Of a DNA stretch of 64,000 bases, positions 45,042 to 55,197 are shown in pieces. A model generated the notes under the pieces. The model was not told the origin of the DNA and ran no database searches. It was given only the letters and a program-made list of their open reading frames with translations. Each line of letters starts with the position of its first letter. Position 1 is the stretch's first letter. Made by a program: the position numbers and the translations under genes. Origin of the DNA: Cytophagaceae bacterium (GTDB taxonomy: Bacteria > Bacteroidota > Bacteroidia > Cytophagales > Spirosomataceae); the NCBI GenBank assembly GCA_016722655.1, contig JADKIR010000005.1, forward strand, positions 1,302,001 through 1,366,000, in the 5' to 3' direction.

Positions 45042-48000
45042 ATGAGAAAGAATTTACTTCTTGCTTTACTTGTGTTTTGTACGACGATGGTTTCCATCGC
45101 TCAAAGCAAAATAACAGGTAAAGTTACTTCAGCAGACGACGGCTCGGGAATGCCCGGAGTTACAGTGACAATCAAAGGTACAGGCATTGGTACCCAAACA
45201 TCCGCCTCGGGTGACTATTCAATCACAGCGGCTTCAAATCAAATCTTGGTGTACAGTTTTGTCGGAATGGAATCTATTGAAGAAAACGTTGGTAACCGCG
45301 TGATTATAAATGTAGTCATGGAAAATTCGGTGCGAGGTCTTTCTGAAGTAGTCGTTACAGGATACGGCTCTCAGATAAAAAGAGATTTAACGGGTAATAT
45401 TGCCAAAATCAAATCCTCTGACCTGGCAGAAGTACCTACCACTTCATTCGAAACCAGTATGCAAGGAAAAGCAGCGGGAGTCCAGATCAATCAGGGTTCC
45501 GGAAAATTAGGCCAGGCAATGCAAATAAGGGTTCGTGGTCAATCCTCAGTTTCTGCTTCAAATCAACCTTTATATGTCATAGATGGAATTCCTATGACTC
45601 AGGATGATTTAAGCTCTGATGGTGGTGACACCAACCCTCTGGTTGATATTAATCCGCAGGATATAGAATCAATTGAAATTTTGAAAGATGCCTCAGCTGG
45701 TGCAATTTATGGTGCAAGGGCTGCCAATGGGGTTGTTTTGATTACTACAAAAAGAGGTAAAAGTGGAAAAACAAATGTAAGTTTTGGATATCAGTTTGGT
45801 AAAAGCAAGCCAACTAATATTTTGAAATTCCTTAATACTAAACAATATATAGATTTTTATAGAATGGCTGCAGGAAATTCTGATGAAATAGAAGGCTACT
45901 CCACTAGCGATCCGGATTCTTATACAGCTTATATGGAAAGTTTCTATGAAACCCAAAGTTTAGGAACATTAGGAACAGCCAATCAGGCAGATACAGACTG
46001 GGGGAGCCTTGCATTTCAGGATGCTCCAACACAGCAATATGACCTTAGTATTAACGGAGGAAGTGATAAAACCACGTTTTATGTTTCAGGTAGCATGCTT
46101 GACCAAACTGGTATTTTATTGGGAAATGCTTTTAACAGAATATCAGGCAGAATTAATTTAAACCACAAAGTTAGTGACAAATTTAATTTTGGAATTAACA
46201 TGGGTTTAACTCGTTCATTGAATGAAAGGGTATCTGGTGACCGACAATTTGACAACCCGATGCAGTTGGTTGCTCTTCCTCCTATGACTCCTGCCACTGA
46301 CCCCTCTACTGGCCTTCCCACAGGTATGCCTCCCGGGGATATTTCCATTCCGATGTATTACAATGGTTTAATTAACATAGGAAATGCTTTTTTTAATACT
46401 ACTGTAAACCGAAATATAAGTAGTGTATATGGCGAATATGCAATTTTGAAAAACCTCAAATTCCGCTCAGAATTTGGTGTTGACTTATTGAATCAGCAAG
46501 AAGAGCAATATTATAACAGCAAAACCCAAAGGAATTTTGGAGCACCACTCGGTTATGGATACAACAGATTTGTAAGAGTGGAAAACTATAATACCAACAA
46601 TTATTTTCTTTATACAAAAGCCTTTGGGGTTCATAGTTTAGATGCCACAGCAGGTATGGCATATCAAAGCTCACAAACCAAAGCTAATTATGCCGAAGGA
46701 CGTGATTTCCCTTCAGATGCTTATAAAATGATTGCTAGTGCATCAAGAAAAACTGATGCCAGTTCTTCACAATCCGATTATAGATTCTTATCTTATTTTG
46801 CCAGAGTGAATTATAAATTCAATGAGAAATATTTACTAGGCTTAAGTGGAAGATATGATGCTTCTACAAGATTTGGTGAAAATAACCGATATGGATTCTT
46901 CCCGGCAGTTTCAGGTGGATGGATTTTATCAGAAGAAAGCTTTGTTCAGAGTATTCCTACCATTAGTTTCCTTAAACTAAGGGCAAGCTGGGGGTAACTG
47001 GTAATGCGGAAATTGGTAACTTCCCTCAAATGGGTTTATTTACCGGTGACGCCAGCTATGGTACACTTCCTGGCCAAAGACCATCGCAGTTGGGTAATCC
47101 CGATTTAGGATGGGAATCAACCCAACAAATTGATTTGGGATTAGATTTTGGTATCCTAAAAAACAGAGTCAATGGAGAGATTGATTATTACTCCAAGAAT
47201 ACCACAGGTCTTTTGTTAAATGTCAATGTTCCTGGTACTACAGGGTTTAGCACCATGGTTAAAAATTTAGGGGCACTTACAAACAAAGGATTTGAATTTG
47301 TATTAAATACTGACAATTTGGTTGGTCAATTTAAATGGAAAACAAGTTTGAATTTCTCGACCAACAAAAACAAAATTACTGATCTTCAGGATCAGGTGTC
47401 CGAAGCAGGTCTAAACAATATGAGCCGTGCTGTTGTAGGTGAAGCATTAGGAACATTTTTTACTGTGGAATATGCCGGAGTTGACCCTGCAAATGGCGAT
47501 GCTTTATGGTATAAGAATTCTAAAAATACAGATGGTACATTCGACAGATCCACCACCAATGTTTACAGCGAGGCACAAAGGGTTGTGATTGGAAGTCCAC
47601 TTCCGAAATTTATTGGTGGTATTACAAATACTTTCAGTTACAAAGGTGTTGATCTAAGTATTTTTTTAAATGGAATATTTGGAAACAAACTTAATTTCTA
47701 TGGTGTAGGAAGGTACTCTTCTGCAAATGGAAGGTTTGAAGATAATCAGACAGTAAACCAATTGGCCGCATGGACTCCTCAAAATACAAACACCAATGTA
47801 CCTCAAGCAAGGTTGTTTTATAACAATGGTGCCCAACCTTCTAGTAGATTTATTGAAGACGGTTCTTATTTAAGACTCAGAAATGTAACACTCGGATACA
47901 ACTTGCCTGTTTCAATAATTAACAAATTGAAAATAAGCAAAGCCAGAATTTTTGTAACCGGGCAAAACCTTTTGACCTTTACTAAGTATTCGGGATGGGA

Positions 48001-48109
48001 TCCGGAAGTAAATGCTGATGATGTAGTATCTAACATAGCTATAGGCTACGATTTTTATACATCACCTCAAGCAAAATCTATTACTGGTGGTATTAATCTT
48101 AGTTTCTAA
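45042..48109 (+). CDS. SusC/RagA-type TonB-linked outer-membrane receptor, broken by a frameshift
   Basis: Together with SusD it imports oligosaccharides or peptides through the outer membrane. Seen are a signal peptide (LLALLVFCTTMVSIAQ), a carboxypeptidase-like domain (GMPGVTVTIKGTGIGTQT), the SusC motif SEVVVTGYGSQIKRDLTG, a plug (LYVIDGIPMTQDD, IEILKDASAGAIYGARAANG) and a barrel. The frame stops at 46997 right after LRASWG. Adding one G to the G5 run 46990-46994 gives LRASWGVTGNAEIGNF and continues through the open frame 47030-48109 (QLGNPDLGWESTQQIDLGLD, to TGGINLSF). Repaired length is about 1,022 residues, normal for SusC. A sequencing error is likely, but a true pseudogene is possible. 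Confidence 0.92.
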
Positions 48110-48127
48110 CCAATTAGAAGTAAAACA

Positions 48128-49474
48128 ATGAAAATTTTAAAATCAAAAATATTACAATTTGCAGTTGCACTCCTGGCTCTTTCAGCTTGTGACAATAAAC
48201 TTGACCAGGTCAAGCCTACTCAGTCTATTGACGAATCAACTGCTCTTTCTACCTCACAAGATATAGAGGTTACCTTAATTGGTGCTTATGATGGATTAAG
48301 TAGCTCCAATTCTTATGGTGGTGCCATCCAATATTCGGGTGATTTAATTGGGGATGATCAGGAAGTAAGATTTGCTGGTACTTTTTCGACCATGGATGAA
48401 ATATGGAGAAAGACTTTTACCACTTCCAATACTCAAACTCAAGCCACATGGCTTCAGTCCTACAGTACAATTAACAGAGTTAATAATATTCTTGCCAATC
48501 TGGACAAAGTTGAAGCCAGTCGTAAAAGTGCAGTGGAAGGTGAATCCAAATTCATTCGGGCTATTTCATATTTTGATTTAGTTAGACTTTGGGCTAAAGA
48601 TTATACCGATGGCTCTGCGGCATCAAACTTAGGGGTTCCACTTGTTACTACTCCAACCAGAGGCGTAACCGATATCGACAATAGGCCAAGGGCAACCGTA
48701 GAAGCTGTTTACAATTTGGTACTTGAGGATCTAAAATCGGCTGAAAGTCTATTGGAGGCAGGTTTTAGTCCTGGTTTTGCCACGAAAGGTGCTGTGCAGG
48801 CATTGATGGCCAGAGTTTATTTGCAACAAGGAAAATATGCTGAAGCTCGTGATGCAGCTAACAAAGTGATAAATTCAGGTGAATATCAATTAACAAGTAC
48901 ATTTGAAGAAGCTTTTTCTGACGATACCAACGACGATGAAGCAATATTTAAAATAATTGTAACAGATCAGGATGGCTCAAACTCGATGAATACTTTTTAT
49001 GCTCCTTCAACCTATCAGGGAAGAGGGGATGTTAGGGTTCAAAACAAACACCTTGCTGTTTATGAAGCTGATGATTCTCGTGGCTCATTCTTCGTAAAAG
49101 CATCAAATAATACTTTTACCGGAAAATTCTTAGATAGATTTGGTGATGTTTTAGTAATAAGATTGGCCGAAATGTATCTAATCAGAGCAGAATGTAACCA
49201 AAGATTAAATACTGCCATAGGTGCTGCTCCGCTTGTTGACATCAACAAAATCAGATCAAGAGCCGGTGCTTCGACTTTGTCAGCTGTAACTCTTGATGAT
49301 ATAATCAAAGAAAGAAAGTTGGAATTAGCTTTTGAAGGTCAGCAAGTATTTGATGCCAAAAGATTAAAAAAATCAATTGGATCTTTGGCATTTAATAGCC
49401 CAAAACTTGTTATCCCAATCCCTCAAAGAGAAATGGATACCAACAAATCTCTGGTTCAGAACGACGGATATTAA
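48128..49474 (+). CDS. SusD/RagB-family nutrient-binding lipoprotein
   Basis: 448 residues with a lipobox ending at Cys21 (FAVALLALSAC). SusD-like all-helical TPR scaffold: INRVNNILANLDKV, RAISYFDLVRLWAKDYTDG, KGAVQALMARVYLQQGKYAEA, VIRLAEMYLIRAECNQRL and the C-terminal IIKERKLELAFEGQQVFDAKR. It caps the SusC barrel on the cell surface and captures the ligand. It is 18 bases after susC in the same operon. No glycoside hydrolase or protease of the same locus follows, so the substrate is unknown. Confidence 0.94.
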   Translation: MKILKSKILQFAVALLALSACDNKLDQVKPTQSIDESTALSTSQDIEVTLIGAYDGLSSSNSYGGAIQYSGDLIGDDQEVRFAGTFSTMDEIWRKTFTTSNTQTQATWLQSYSTINRVNNILANLDKVEASRKSAVEGESKFIRAISYFDLVRLWAKDYTDGSAASNLGVPLVTTPTRGVTDIDNRPRATVEAVYNLVLEDLKSAESLLEAGFSPGFATKGAVQALMARVYLQQGKYAEARDAANKVINSGEYQLTSTFEEAFSDDTNDDEAIFKIIVTDQDGSNSMNTFYAPSTYQGRGDVRVQNKHLAVYEADDSRGSFFVKASNNTFTGKFLDRFGDVLVIRLAEMYLIRAECNQRLNTAIGAAPLVDINKIRSRAGASTLSAVTLDDIIKERKLELAFEGQQVFDAKRLKKSIGSLAFNSPKLVIPIPQREMDTNKSLVQNDGY

Positions 49475-49491
49475 TATTTGCTGAATTTATT

Positions 49492-49525
49492 AAAAAGACT
49501 GCTTTCTCAAAAAAGCAGTCTTTTT
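49492..49525 (+). terminator. Terminator after susCD
   Basis: AAAAAGACTGCTTT at 49492-49505 pairs perfectly with AAAGCAGTCTTTTT at 49512-49525 and is followed by more T. Confidence 0.9.
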
Positions 49526-49541
49526 TTTATACACTTTTGCG

Positions 49542-49550
49542 TAATTTTGC
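49542..49550 (+). promoter_or_regulatory. -7 box for the ABC-F gene
   Basis: TAATTTTGC matches TAnnTTTG and ends 16 bases before ATG 49567. No clear -33 TTG at the right distance. Confidence 0.45.
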
Positions 49551-49566
49551 ATAATTTTTAATAAAG

Positions 49567-51480
49567 ATGCTAACAATTAACAATCTCTCTTTCTATTTCG
49601 GTGGCCGGGCAATTTTTGAAGACGCTAATCTGCAAATCAAACCAAAAGATAAAATTGGCTTGATAGGCCTCAATGGAAAAGGCAAATCTACCCTTCTTAA
49701 AATAATTGTTGGTGAATATCAACCCGATGCCGGAAACGTTTCAAAATCAGGGGATTGCACAATAGGTTTTTTAAATCAGGACCTCTTATCCTATCAAACT
49801 GACGATAGCATACTCAATGTGGCGATGCAAGGTTTCGAACGCCAACTAGAACTGCATCATCAAATCGAGGATGTGCTGCACCAAATGGAACATAATTATT
49901 CTGATAATCTTGTAGAAAAACTTGGAGAATTACAACATGAGTTTGATATCCTGGATGGTTACACCATTGAATCAAAAGCTGAAGAAATTCTCGAAGGACT
50001 GGGTTTCAAAACATGGGAACTCAACAAACCCCTTCGACAGTTTTCAGGTGGATGGAGGATGCGGGTGATGTTGGCAAAACTTTTATTGGCAAAACCATCT
50101 ATTTTGCTTCTCGATGAGCCTACCAACCACCTCGACTTGCCTTCAATTCAATGGGTTGAAAAGTATATCGCTAATTATGAAAACGCTGTAGTGGTGGTAT
50201 CACATGACAGGCAATTTCTTGACAATGTTAGCAATACCACAGTAGAAGTGGCAAACAATAAACTCAACTATTACCCGGGTAATTATTCGTTTTATGTGGA
50301 AGAAAAATCACTTAGAAACGAAATCCAAAAAGGAGCTTTTGAAAATCAGCAAGCACAAATACGTCAAACAGAACGATTTATTGAACGTTTTAAAGCCAAA
50401 GCCACAAAAGCCAGACAGGTTCAATCCAGAGTAAAGGCCTTAAACAGACTGGAGCTTATAGATGATGTGATTGATGAATCGGCCAAAGTACACTTTAAAT
50501 TCAAATTTGGCACCCAGCCGGGTCGCCATGTCATGACATTGGACCATATTTCGAAGGAATATCCCAACAATCCGATATTAACAAACACTTCGACTCATAT
50601 TGAACGGGGTGACAAAATTGTTTTGATCGGTGCAAATGGAAAAGGGAAATCTACACTTCTGCGAATTATTGCGGGTACCGAAAAACATGATGGCGAAAGA
50701 AAAATGGGACACAATGTCAATTTTTCATTTTACGCTCAGCATCAGCTCGAAAGTCTGCATCTTGAAGAAACCCTTTTGGAAGAATTAAAATATGCCGATG
50801 GCTCTAAATCAGAAACAGAATTACGATCGGTTTTAGGTTGTTTTCTTTTCTCGGGTGAAGATGTATTCAAAAAAATAAAAGTACTTTCAGGAGGTGAAAA
50901 ATCAAGGGTTGCCCTGGCGAAAATCCTGATTTCAGAGGCAAACTTCTTGCTACTTGATGAACCCACCAACCACCTGGACATGCAATCGGTGAATATTCTG
51001 ATTCAGGCCCTAAATCAATATGAAGGTACATATGTGATTGTATCTCATGACCGGCATTTTATCAGTCAGGTTTCAAATAAAGTTTGGTATATCGAAGACC
51101 AGGAGATTAAGCAATTTCCCGGAGGATACGATGAATTTGAGATTTGGCTAGAAGAAACAGGCAGAACATTGGATGAACCTGCAAAAAAAGATAAAAAAAC
51201 TACAATTGTTGAATCAAATACAAAGCCGGCAAGCCCAAAACCTAATAACAATAATCAAGTCAAAAAACTTGAAACAGAAATTGGAAAAATAGAGGAAGAA
51301 ATCGGAGATCTGGAAACGCAATTAAAGACTATCGAGAATGAACTGACAGAAGAAAAAGTATATTCTAATCAGGATCTTTTAGACAAAACAAACAAAAATT
51401 ACGTTTCAATAAAAGAACAATTAAATCAGAAAAACCAAATGTGGGAGCAAAAGGTTTTGGAGCTGGAAAATCTTGGATAA
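49567..51480 (+). CDS. ABC-F family ATPase (ribosome-associated, Uup/EttA-like)
   Basis: 637 residues with two ABC ATPase domains and no membrane part. NBD1: GLNGKGKSTLLKI, RQFSGGWRMRVMLAKLLL, ILLLDEPTNHLDLPS. A linker with charged helices (RFIERFKAKATKARQVQSR) is followed by NBD2: GANGKGKSTLLRI, KVLSGGEKSRVALAK, FLLLDEPTNHLDMQS. The final 80 residues form a coiled coil (KKLETEIGKIEEEIGDLETQ), as in Uup-type proteins that contact the ribosome or DNA. Its 3' end overlaps or abuts the T9SS plug gene. Confidence 0.92.
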   Translation: MLTINNLSFYFGGRAIFEDANLQIKPKDKIGLIGLNGKGKSTLLKIIVGEYQPDAGNVSKSGDCTIGFLNQDLLSYQTDDSILNVAMQGFERQLELHHQIEDVLHQMEHNYSDNLVEKLGELQHEFDILDGYTIESKAEEILEGLGFKTWELNKPLRQFSGGWRMRVMLAKLLLAKPSILLLDEPTNHLDLPSIQWVEKYIANYENAVVVVSHDRQFLDNVSNTTVEVANNKLNYYPGNYSFYVEEKSLRNEIQKGAFENQQAQIRQTERFIERFKAKATKARQVQSRVKALNRLELIDDVIDESAKVHFKFKFGTQPGRHVMTLDHISKEYPNNPILTNTSTHIERGDKIVLIGANGKGKSTLLRIIAGTEKHDGERKMGHNVNFSFYAQHQLESLHLEETLLEELKYADGSKSETELRSVLGCFLFSGEDVFKKIKVLSGGEKSRVALAKILISEANFLLLDEPTNHLDMQSVNILIQALNQYEGTYVIVSHDRHFISQVSNKVWYIEDQEIKQFPGGYDEFEIWLEETGRTLDEPAKKDKKTTIVESNTKPASPKPNNNNQVKKLETEIGKIEEEIGDLETQLKTIENELTEEKVYSNQDLLDKTNKNYVSIKEQLNQKNQMWEQKVLELENLG

Positions 51481-52726
51481 TACATTGAAAATAAGACAAA
51501 TATTAATATTTATATTATTTTTTCTACCCGTATTATGTATTGGTCAAAATTTCGGTTTGAAAACCATTTTGTTTTATTCCTACGGTCAAGGTGATGATTT
51601 TTCCCAAAGAATAAATAACCCGCCAGTAATTTATTTAAATGGAAATCAATCATTAATACTGGAATTCGATGATTTAAACGCTACTTATTCTCAATATAAA
51701 GCAAAAGTCAAACATTTAACCCTTACCGGTATTCCCTCTGACCTGAGTGAAATTGAATACCTAAATGATTTTAATGAATATTTCGTAAATGATTATTCCG
51801 TTTCTGAAAATACTAAAATTCCTTTTTATCATTACGGTGTAAAAATCCCCACGCCAAAAATTTCCGGAAATTTTCTTTTACAATTATTTGCAAATAATAA
51901 CTCTGACCCTATTCTTGAATTACCATTTTGGGTTGTTGATTCCAAAATTTCTGTTTCTACAAATGTGATAATTCCCCGCGATTCTGAGTTTTGGAAAACT
52001 CACCACCAAATAGATGTGAATATCGAAACAGGAAATGCCGGAATATTTTTCCCACAACGTGATTTAAAGGTTTTTGTCAGACAAAATCAAAGAATTGAAA
52101 AAACCATGGAATTACCCAATTCGGCCATGAAAAATTCGGGGAAAAATTCCCTGTCATTCCGATTTTTTGACAACGAAAACCTTTTTGAAGCCGGAAATGA
52201 ATTCCGATACCTCGATATCAGTAGCAATATGCGTCGGGGACAGAATATTGCTTCAATAGAACTAGATACTCCCGATGAATTCTTTACAATAATTCAGAAA
52301 AAAAGATCCAATAAAGGCTATTTAGATTCTTATGACAACAATGGTGGCTTTATTATTAATTCGATAGGCAATGGGTCAGATAATCTTAAGGCCGACTTTG
52401 TAAAAGTCCATTTCAGCCTGGAAGAGACTTATGACATCGAAAATACTCAACCTGTAATTATAGGAAAACTGACCGACTGGATTCCTCAAAATTTGTCATT
52501 AAACCCCAATTCGCAGCTCTTTGAAATTGAATTAATGCTAAAACAAGGAGTTTATGATTATTGTTTTGGGTTAAAAAACCTGAAAACTGGAATAATTGAT
52601 GAAAAAATTATGGAAGGAACGTTTTCTGACGCACACAATACTTATGAGGTATTTGTATATGAAAGCATTCCCGGAAGCAGAAATTACAGATTATTGGGTT
52701 ACCAGAAAAACAAACAATCCCAGTAA
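51473..52726 (+). CDS. Type IX secretion system plug protein (DUF5103)
   Basis: About 417 residues with a signal peptide (LIFILFFLPVLCIGQNFG). The mature protein matches the DUF5103 / T9SS plug family: YLNGNQSLILEFDDLNATYSQ near the start, the FFPQRDLKVFVRQNQR stretch, and FRYLDISSNMRRGQNI. In the T9SS translocon this protein closes the periplasmic side of the SprA channel. No ATG is available; TTG 51473 overlaps the ABC-F stop by eight bases, while TTG 51485 gives the cleaner signal peptide MKIRQILIFILF and is my preferred start. Its presence supports an active T9SS exporting the FN3 proteins here. Confidence 0.88.
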   Translation: MDNTLKIRQILIFILFFLPVLCIGQNFGLKTILFYSYGQGDDFSQRINNPPVIYLNGNQSLILEFDDLNATYSQYKAKVKHLTLTGIPSDLSEIEYLNDFNEYFVNDYSVSENTKIPFYHYGVKIPTPKISGNFLLQLFANNNSDPILELPFWVVDSKISVSTNVIIPRDSEFWKTHHQIDVNIETGNAGIFFPQRDLKVFVRQNQRIEKTMELPNSAMKNSGKNSLSFRFFDNENLFEAGNEFRYLDISSNMRRGQNIASIELDTPDEFFTIIQKKRSNKGYLDSYDNNGGFIINSIGNGSDNLKADFVKVHFSLEETYDIENTQPVIIGKLTDWIPQNLSLNPNSQLFEIELMLKQGVYDYCFGLKNLKTGIIDEKIMEGTFSDAHNTYEVFVYESIPGSRNYRLLGYQKNKQSQ

Positions 52727-52832
52727 TAGGTATTTTTTGAGAATAATAAATCCTCCCCGCCTTACTTTACTTATGTTATGATTTTATCATTAATTTTCTA
52801 AGTTTAATAATTATCCTTCCTTTCAAAATCAC

Positions 52833-52840
52833 TATTTTTG
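52833..52840 (+). promoter_or_regulatory. -7 box before the LolD-like ABC gene
   Basis: TATTTTTG matches TAnnTTTG and ends 19 bases before ATG 52860. No -33 TTG is seen. Confidence 0.4.
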
Positions 52841-52859
52841 AATAAATAATTTCATTTTC

Positions 52860-53486
52860 ATGCTCAAAACCCAATCCCTAAGGTTCAGCTACTCAAACCA
52901 GCAAAAATTTGAATTTCCTGACATTAACCTTAAAGCCAAAGAAACACTTCTGGTACTGGGAAAATCAGGTTCAGGAAAAACTACTTTTCTAAATTTAATT
53001 GGATTGCTTCAAAGCCCGGCCAGCGGGGAGATTTATATTGATAATGAACCTACCAGTCAAATCAATTTTGAAAAAAAAGCCAGTTTACGATCACAAAAAA
53101 TAGGAATTATATATCAGAAACCCTATTTTGTTAATTCGTTGAATGTCATCGACAATATGATTTTGGCTAATTATTTGGCTCATACTAAACTAAATAAAGA
53201 TAAAGCCAAAGCACTTGCCTCAGATTTAGGTTTTGGCGATTTACTTCATAAAAAAGTACAACAATTAAGTGGTGGAGAACAACAAAGGGTTTGTATAGCC
53301 CGGGCTCTTATGAACAACCCATCTGTGATACTTGCCGACGAACCCACATCAGCACTTGATGATGAAAATTGCAAAAAAGTTGCTGATTTATTGGAAAAAG
53401 AGGCCTCTGAAATCAATGCTGCCCTTATTATTGTCACACACGATCAAAGATTAAAAGACCGGTTTAAAAATCAAATTTCCCTTTGA
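52860..53486 (+). CDS. LolD/MacB-type ABC transporter ATPase
   Basis: 208 residues, one ABC ATPase domain: Walker A GKSGSGKTTFLN, Q-loop region GIIYQKPYFV, signature LSGGEQQRVCIARAL, Walker B ILADEPTSALDDEN, and switch His in IIVTHDQRL. It pairs with the FtsX-like permease that starts two bases after its stop. With the following DUF3299 gene, the trio resembles ZrgB-ZrgC-ZrgD of the Zur-regulated zinc cluster in Vibrio; this comparison is from memory and needs a homology test. Confidence 0.9.
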   Translation: MLKTQSLRFSYSNQQKFEFPDINLKAKETLLVLGKSGSGKTTFLNLIGLLQSPASGEIYIDNEPTSQINFEKKASLRSQKIGIIYQKPYFVNSLNVIDNMILANYLAHTKLNKDKAKALASDLGFGDLLHKKVQQLSGGEQQRVCIARALMNNPSVILADEPTSALDDENCKKVADLLEKEASEINAALIIVTHDQRLKDRFKNQISL

Positions 53487-53487
53487 A

Positions 53488-54675
53488 ATGCTTTTAAAAA
53501 TAGTTTGGAAAAATATAGTTTCTAAAAAACTCACCTCAATACTTTCGGTATTATTAATGATGCTGGGAATTGGAATCATTTCGTTGGTTCTGACATTAGG
53601 AAAACAATTGGAGGAAAAGTTCTCGAAAAATGTAGCAGGCATTGACATGGTCGTAGGAGCCAAAGGAAGTCCGTTGCAATTGATACTTTCCGGGGTTTAC
53701 CATATCGATGCCCCAACGGGAAATATTCCCATGAGTGAGGTCGAAAATCTACGAAAAAATTCCTTTGTTATGGAAGTGATTCCGCTATCAATGGGTGACA
53801 ACTACCAGGGAACAAGAATAATTGGAACTACTCAGCGGTATCTGAAACATTTTAATGCTGAAATTCAACAAGGCATTACATTTGAAAATGACCTGGAAGT
53901 GGTGATAGGTTATAATGTTGCTAAAGAACAAAATCTGAAAATCGGAGACCAGTTTGAAAGTACCCATGGCTATGATAAGGAAGCCGAAGAACACCATGAG
54001 AAAAAATATACAGTTAAAGGAATTTTAAAGTATAACAATTCAGTAATCGACAACCTTATTTTATGTAATCTTTCAAGTATTTGGGCTCTTCATGAGCATG
54101 AAGAGGAACATGAATCTGAAAGTGCACATGAAAAAGAAATAACCTGTGCTTTGGTGAAATTTCGAAATCCCCTGGGCTTGATTACTGTTCCGAGACAAAT
54201 CAATCAAAATACGGTAATGCAGGCCGCTTTACCTGCTATAGAAATCAACCGTCTGTTTAAGTTGATGGGAATTGGCATTGATGCTCTTAAATATCTGGCC
54301 CTGGCCATAATAATTATTAGCGGAATCAGTGTTTTCATAACTTTATATAATGCACTGAAAGAACGAAAATACGAACTCGCATTGATGCTCTCTATGGGTG
54401 GTAAACGTGCGACACTTTTTCTGATGTTACTATTGGAGGGTATATTCCTAAGTTTAACCGGCTGGTTTTTGGGTATTTTTATGAGTAAAGGTGGTCTATT
54501 ATTTGCTTCCGGAATGCTCAACAAAGCTTATCATTATTCTTTTGAGCAAAATCTGATACAAAAAGAAGAAATATATCTATTGGTGGCTGCGTTATTAGTT
54601 GGTATTTTTGCATCAATAATACCGGCAATTGGGATATACAAAATTAACATTACCAAAACCCTGGCAAAAGACTGA
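53488..54675 (+). CDS. FtsX/MacB-type ABC permease with His/Glu-rich periplasmic loop
   Basis: 395 residues: one N-terminal membrane helix (LTSILSVLLMMLGIGIISLVL), a large periplasmic MacB-like domain and three C-terminal helices of the FtsX domain (YLALAIIIISGISVFI, LFLMLLLEGIFLSL, LLVAALLVGIFASIIPA). The periplasmic domain carries two His/Glu clusters, DKEAEEHHEKK near residue 162 and ALHEHEEEHESESAHEKE near residue 200, which could bind divalent metal. Such permeases usually act as mechanotransmission devices rather than pores. It works with the ATPase gene just upstream. Confidence 0.88.
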   Translation: MLLKIVWKNIVSKKLTSILSVLLMMLGIGIISLVLTLGKQLEEKFSKNVAGIDMVVGAKGSPLQLILSGVYHIDAPTGNIPMSEVENLRKNSFVMEVIPLSMGDNYQGTRIIGTTQRYLKHFNAEIQQGITFENDLEVVIGYNVAKEQNLKIGDQFESTHGYDKEAEEHHEKKYTVKGILKYNNSVIDNLILCNLSSIWALHEHEEEHESESAHEKEITCALVKFRNPLGLITVPRQINQNTVMQAALPAIEINRLFKLMGIGIDALKYLALAIIIISGISVFITLYNALKERKYELALMLSMGGKRATLFLMLLLEGIFLSLTGWFLGIFMSKGGLLFASGMLNKAYHYSFEQNLIQKEEIYLLVAALLVGIFASIIPAIGIYKINITKTLAKD

Positions 54676-54708
54676 TTTTGATTGGATGTATTAAAAAAAT
54701 AGAATTTA

Positions 54709-55137
54709 ATGAAAAAAATATTAATAATCTTTCTTATTCCTTTATTTGCTTTGGCTACTAATCCCATAAAAATCACATGGGAAAGCCTCAGAGACGTTAC
54801 ATTTAAAAAGAAATGGAATGCCAAAGAAAATATGTTTATTCTGGAGCCATCATTTGGCCCTAAAGTAGCAGCTCTAAAAGGTAAAACCGTATCTTTAACG
54901 GGTTATATGATACCTGTTGACGTTGATGCCAATTATTATGTGCTTTCGGCCAACCCGTTTGCCAGTTGCTTTTTTTGTGGTCAGGCAGGACCAGAATCAG
55001 TAGTTTCGGTAAAGTTTAAAAGCAACTCAAAGAGATTTAATACCGACGACAGAGTGACCATCAGTGGTATTTTCGTCCTAAATACTGAAGATATTAACGA
55101 ACTTAACTATATTTTAGAAAAAGCAGAGCTAGATTAG
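54709..55137 (+). CDS. DUF3299-like exported protein
   Basis: 142 residues with an N-terminal signal (ILIIFLIPLFALA). The body has an OB-like beta pattern: GKTVSLTGYMIPVDVDANYY, then a short Cys pair SCFFCGQAGPESVVSVKF, then RVTISGIFVLN. These are the conserved features I associate with DUF3299. The CFFC pair could bind metal. It lies 33 bases after the permease gene, probably in the same operon, and may be a periplasmic partner of the ABC pair. Confidence 0.75.
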   Translation: MKKILIIFLIPLFALATNPIKITWESLRDVTFKKKWNAKENMFILEPSFGPKVAALKGKTVSLTGYMIPVDVDANYYVLSANPFASCFFCGQAGPESVVSVKFKSNSKRFNTDDRVTISGIFVLNTEDINELNYILEKAELD

Positions 55138-55197
55138 TAATTCCTTTATTAATTACAAAATAATGCACTGAAAAACAATATTTTAAATATAATTTAC

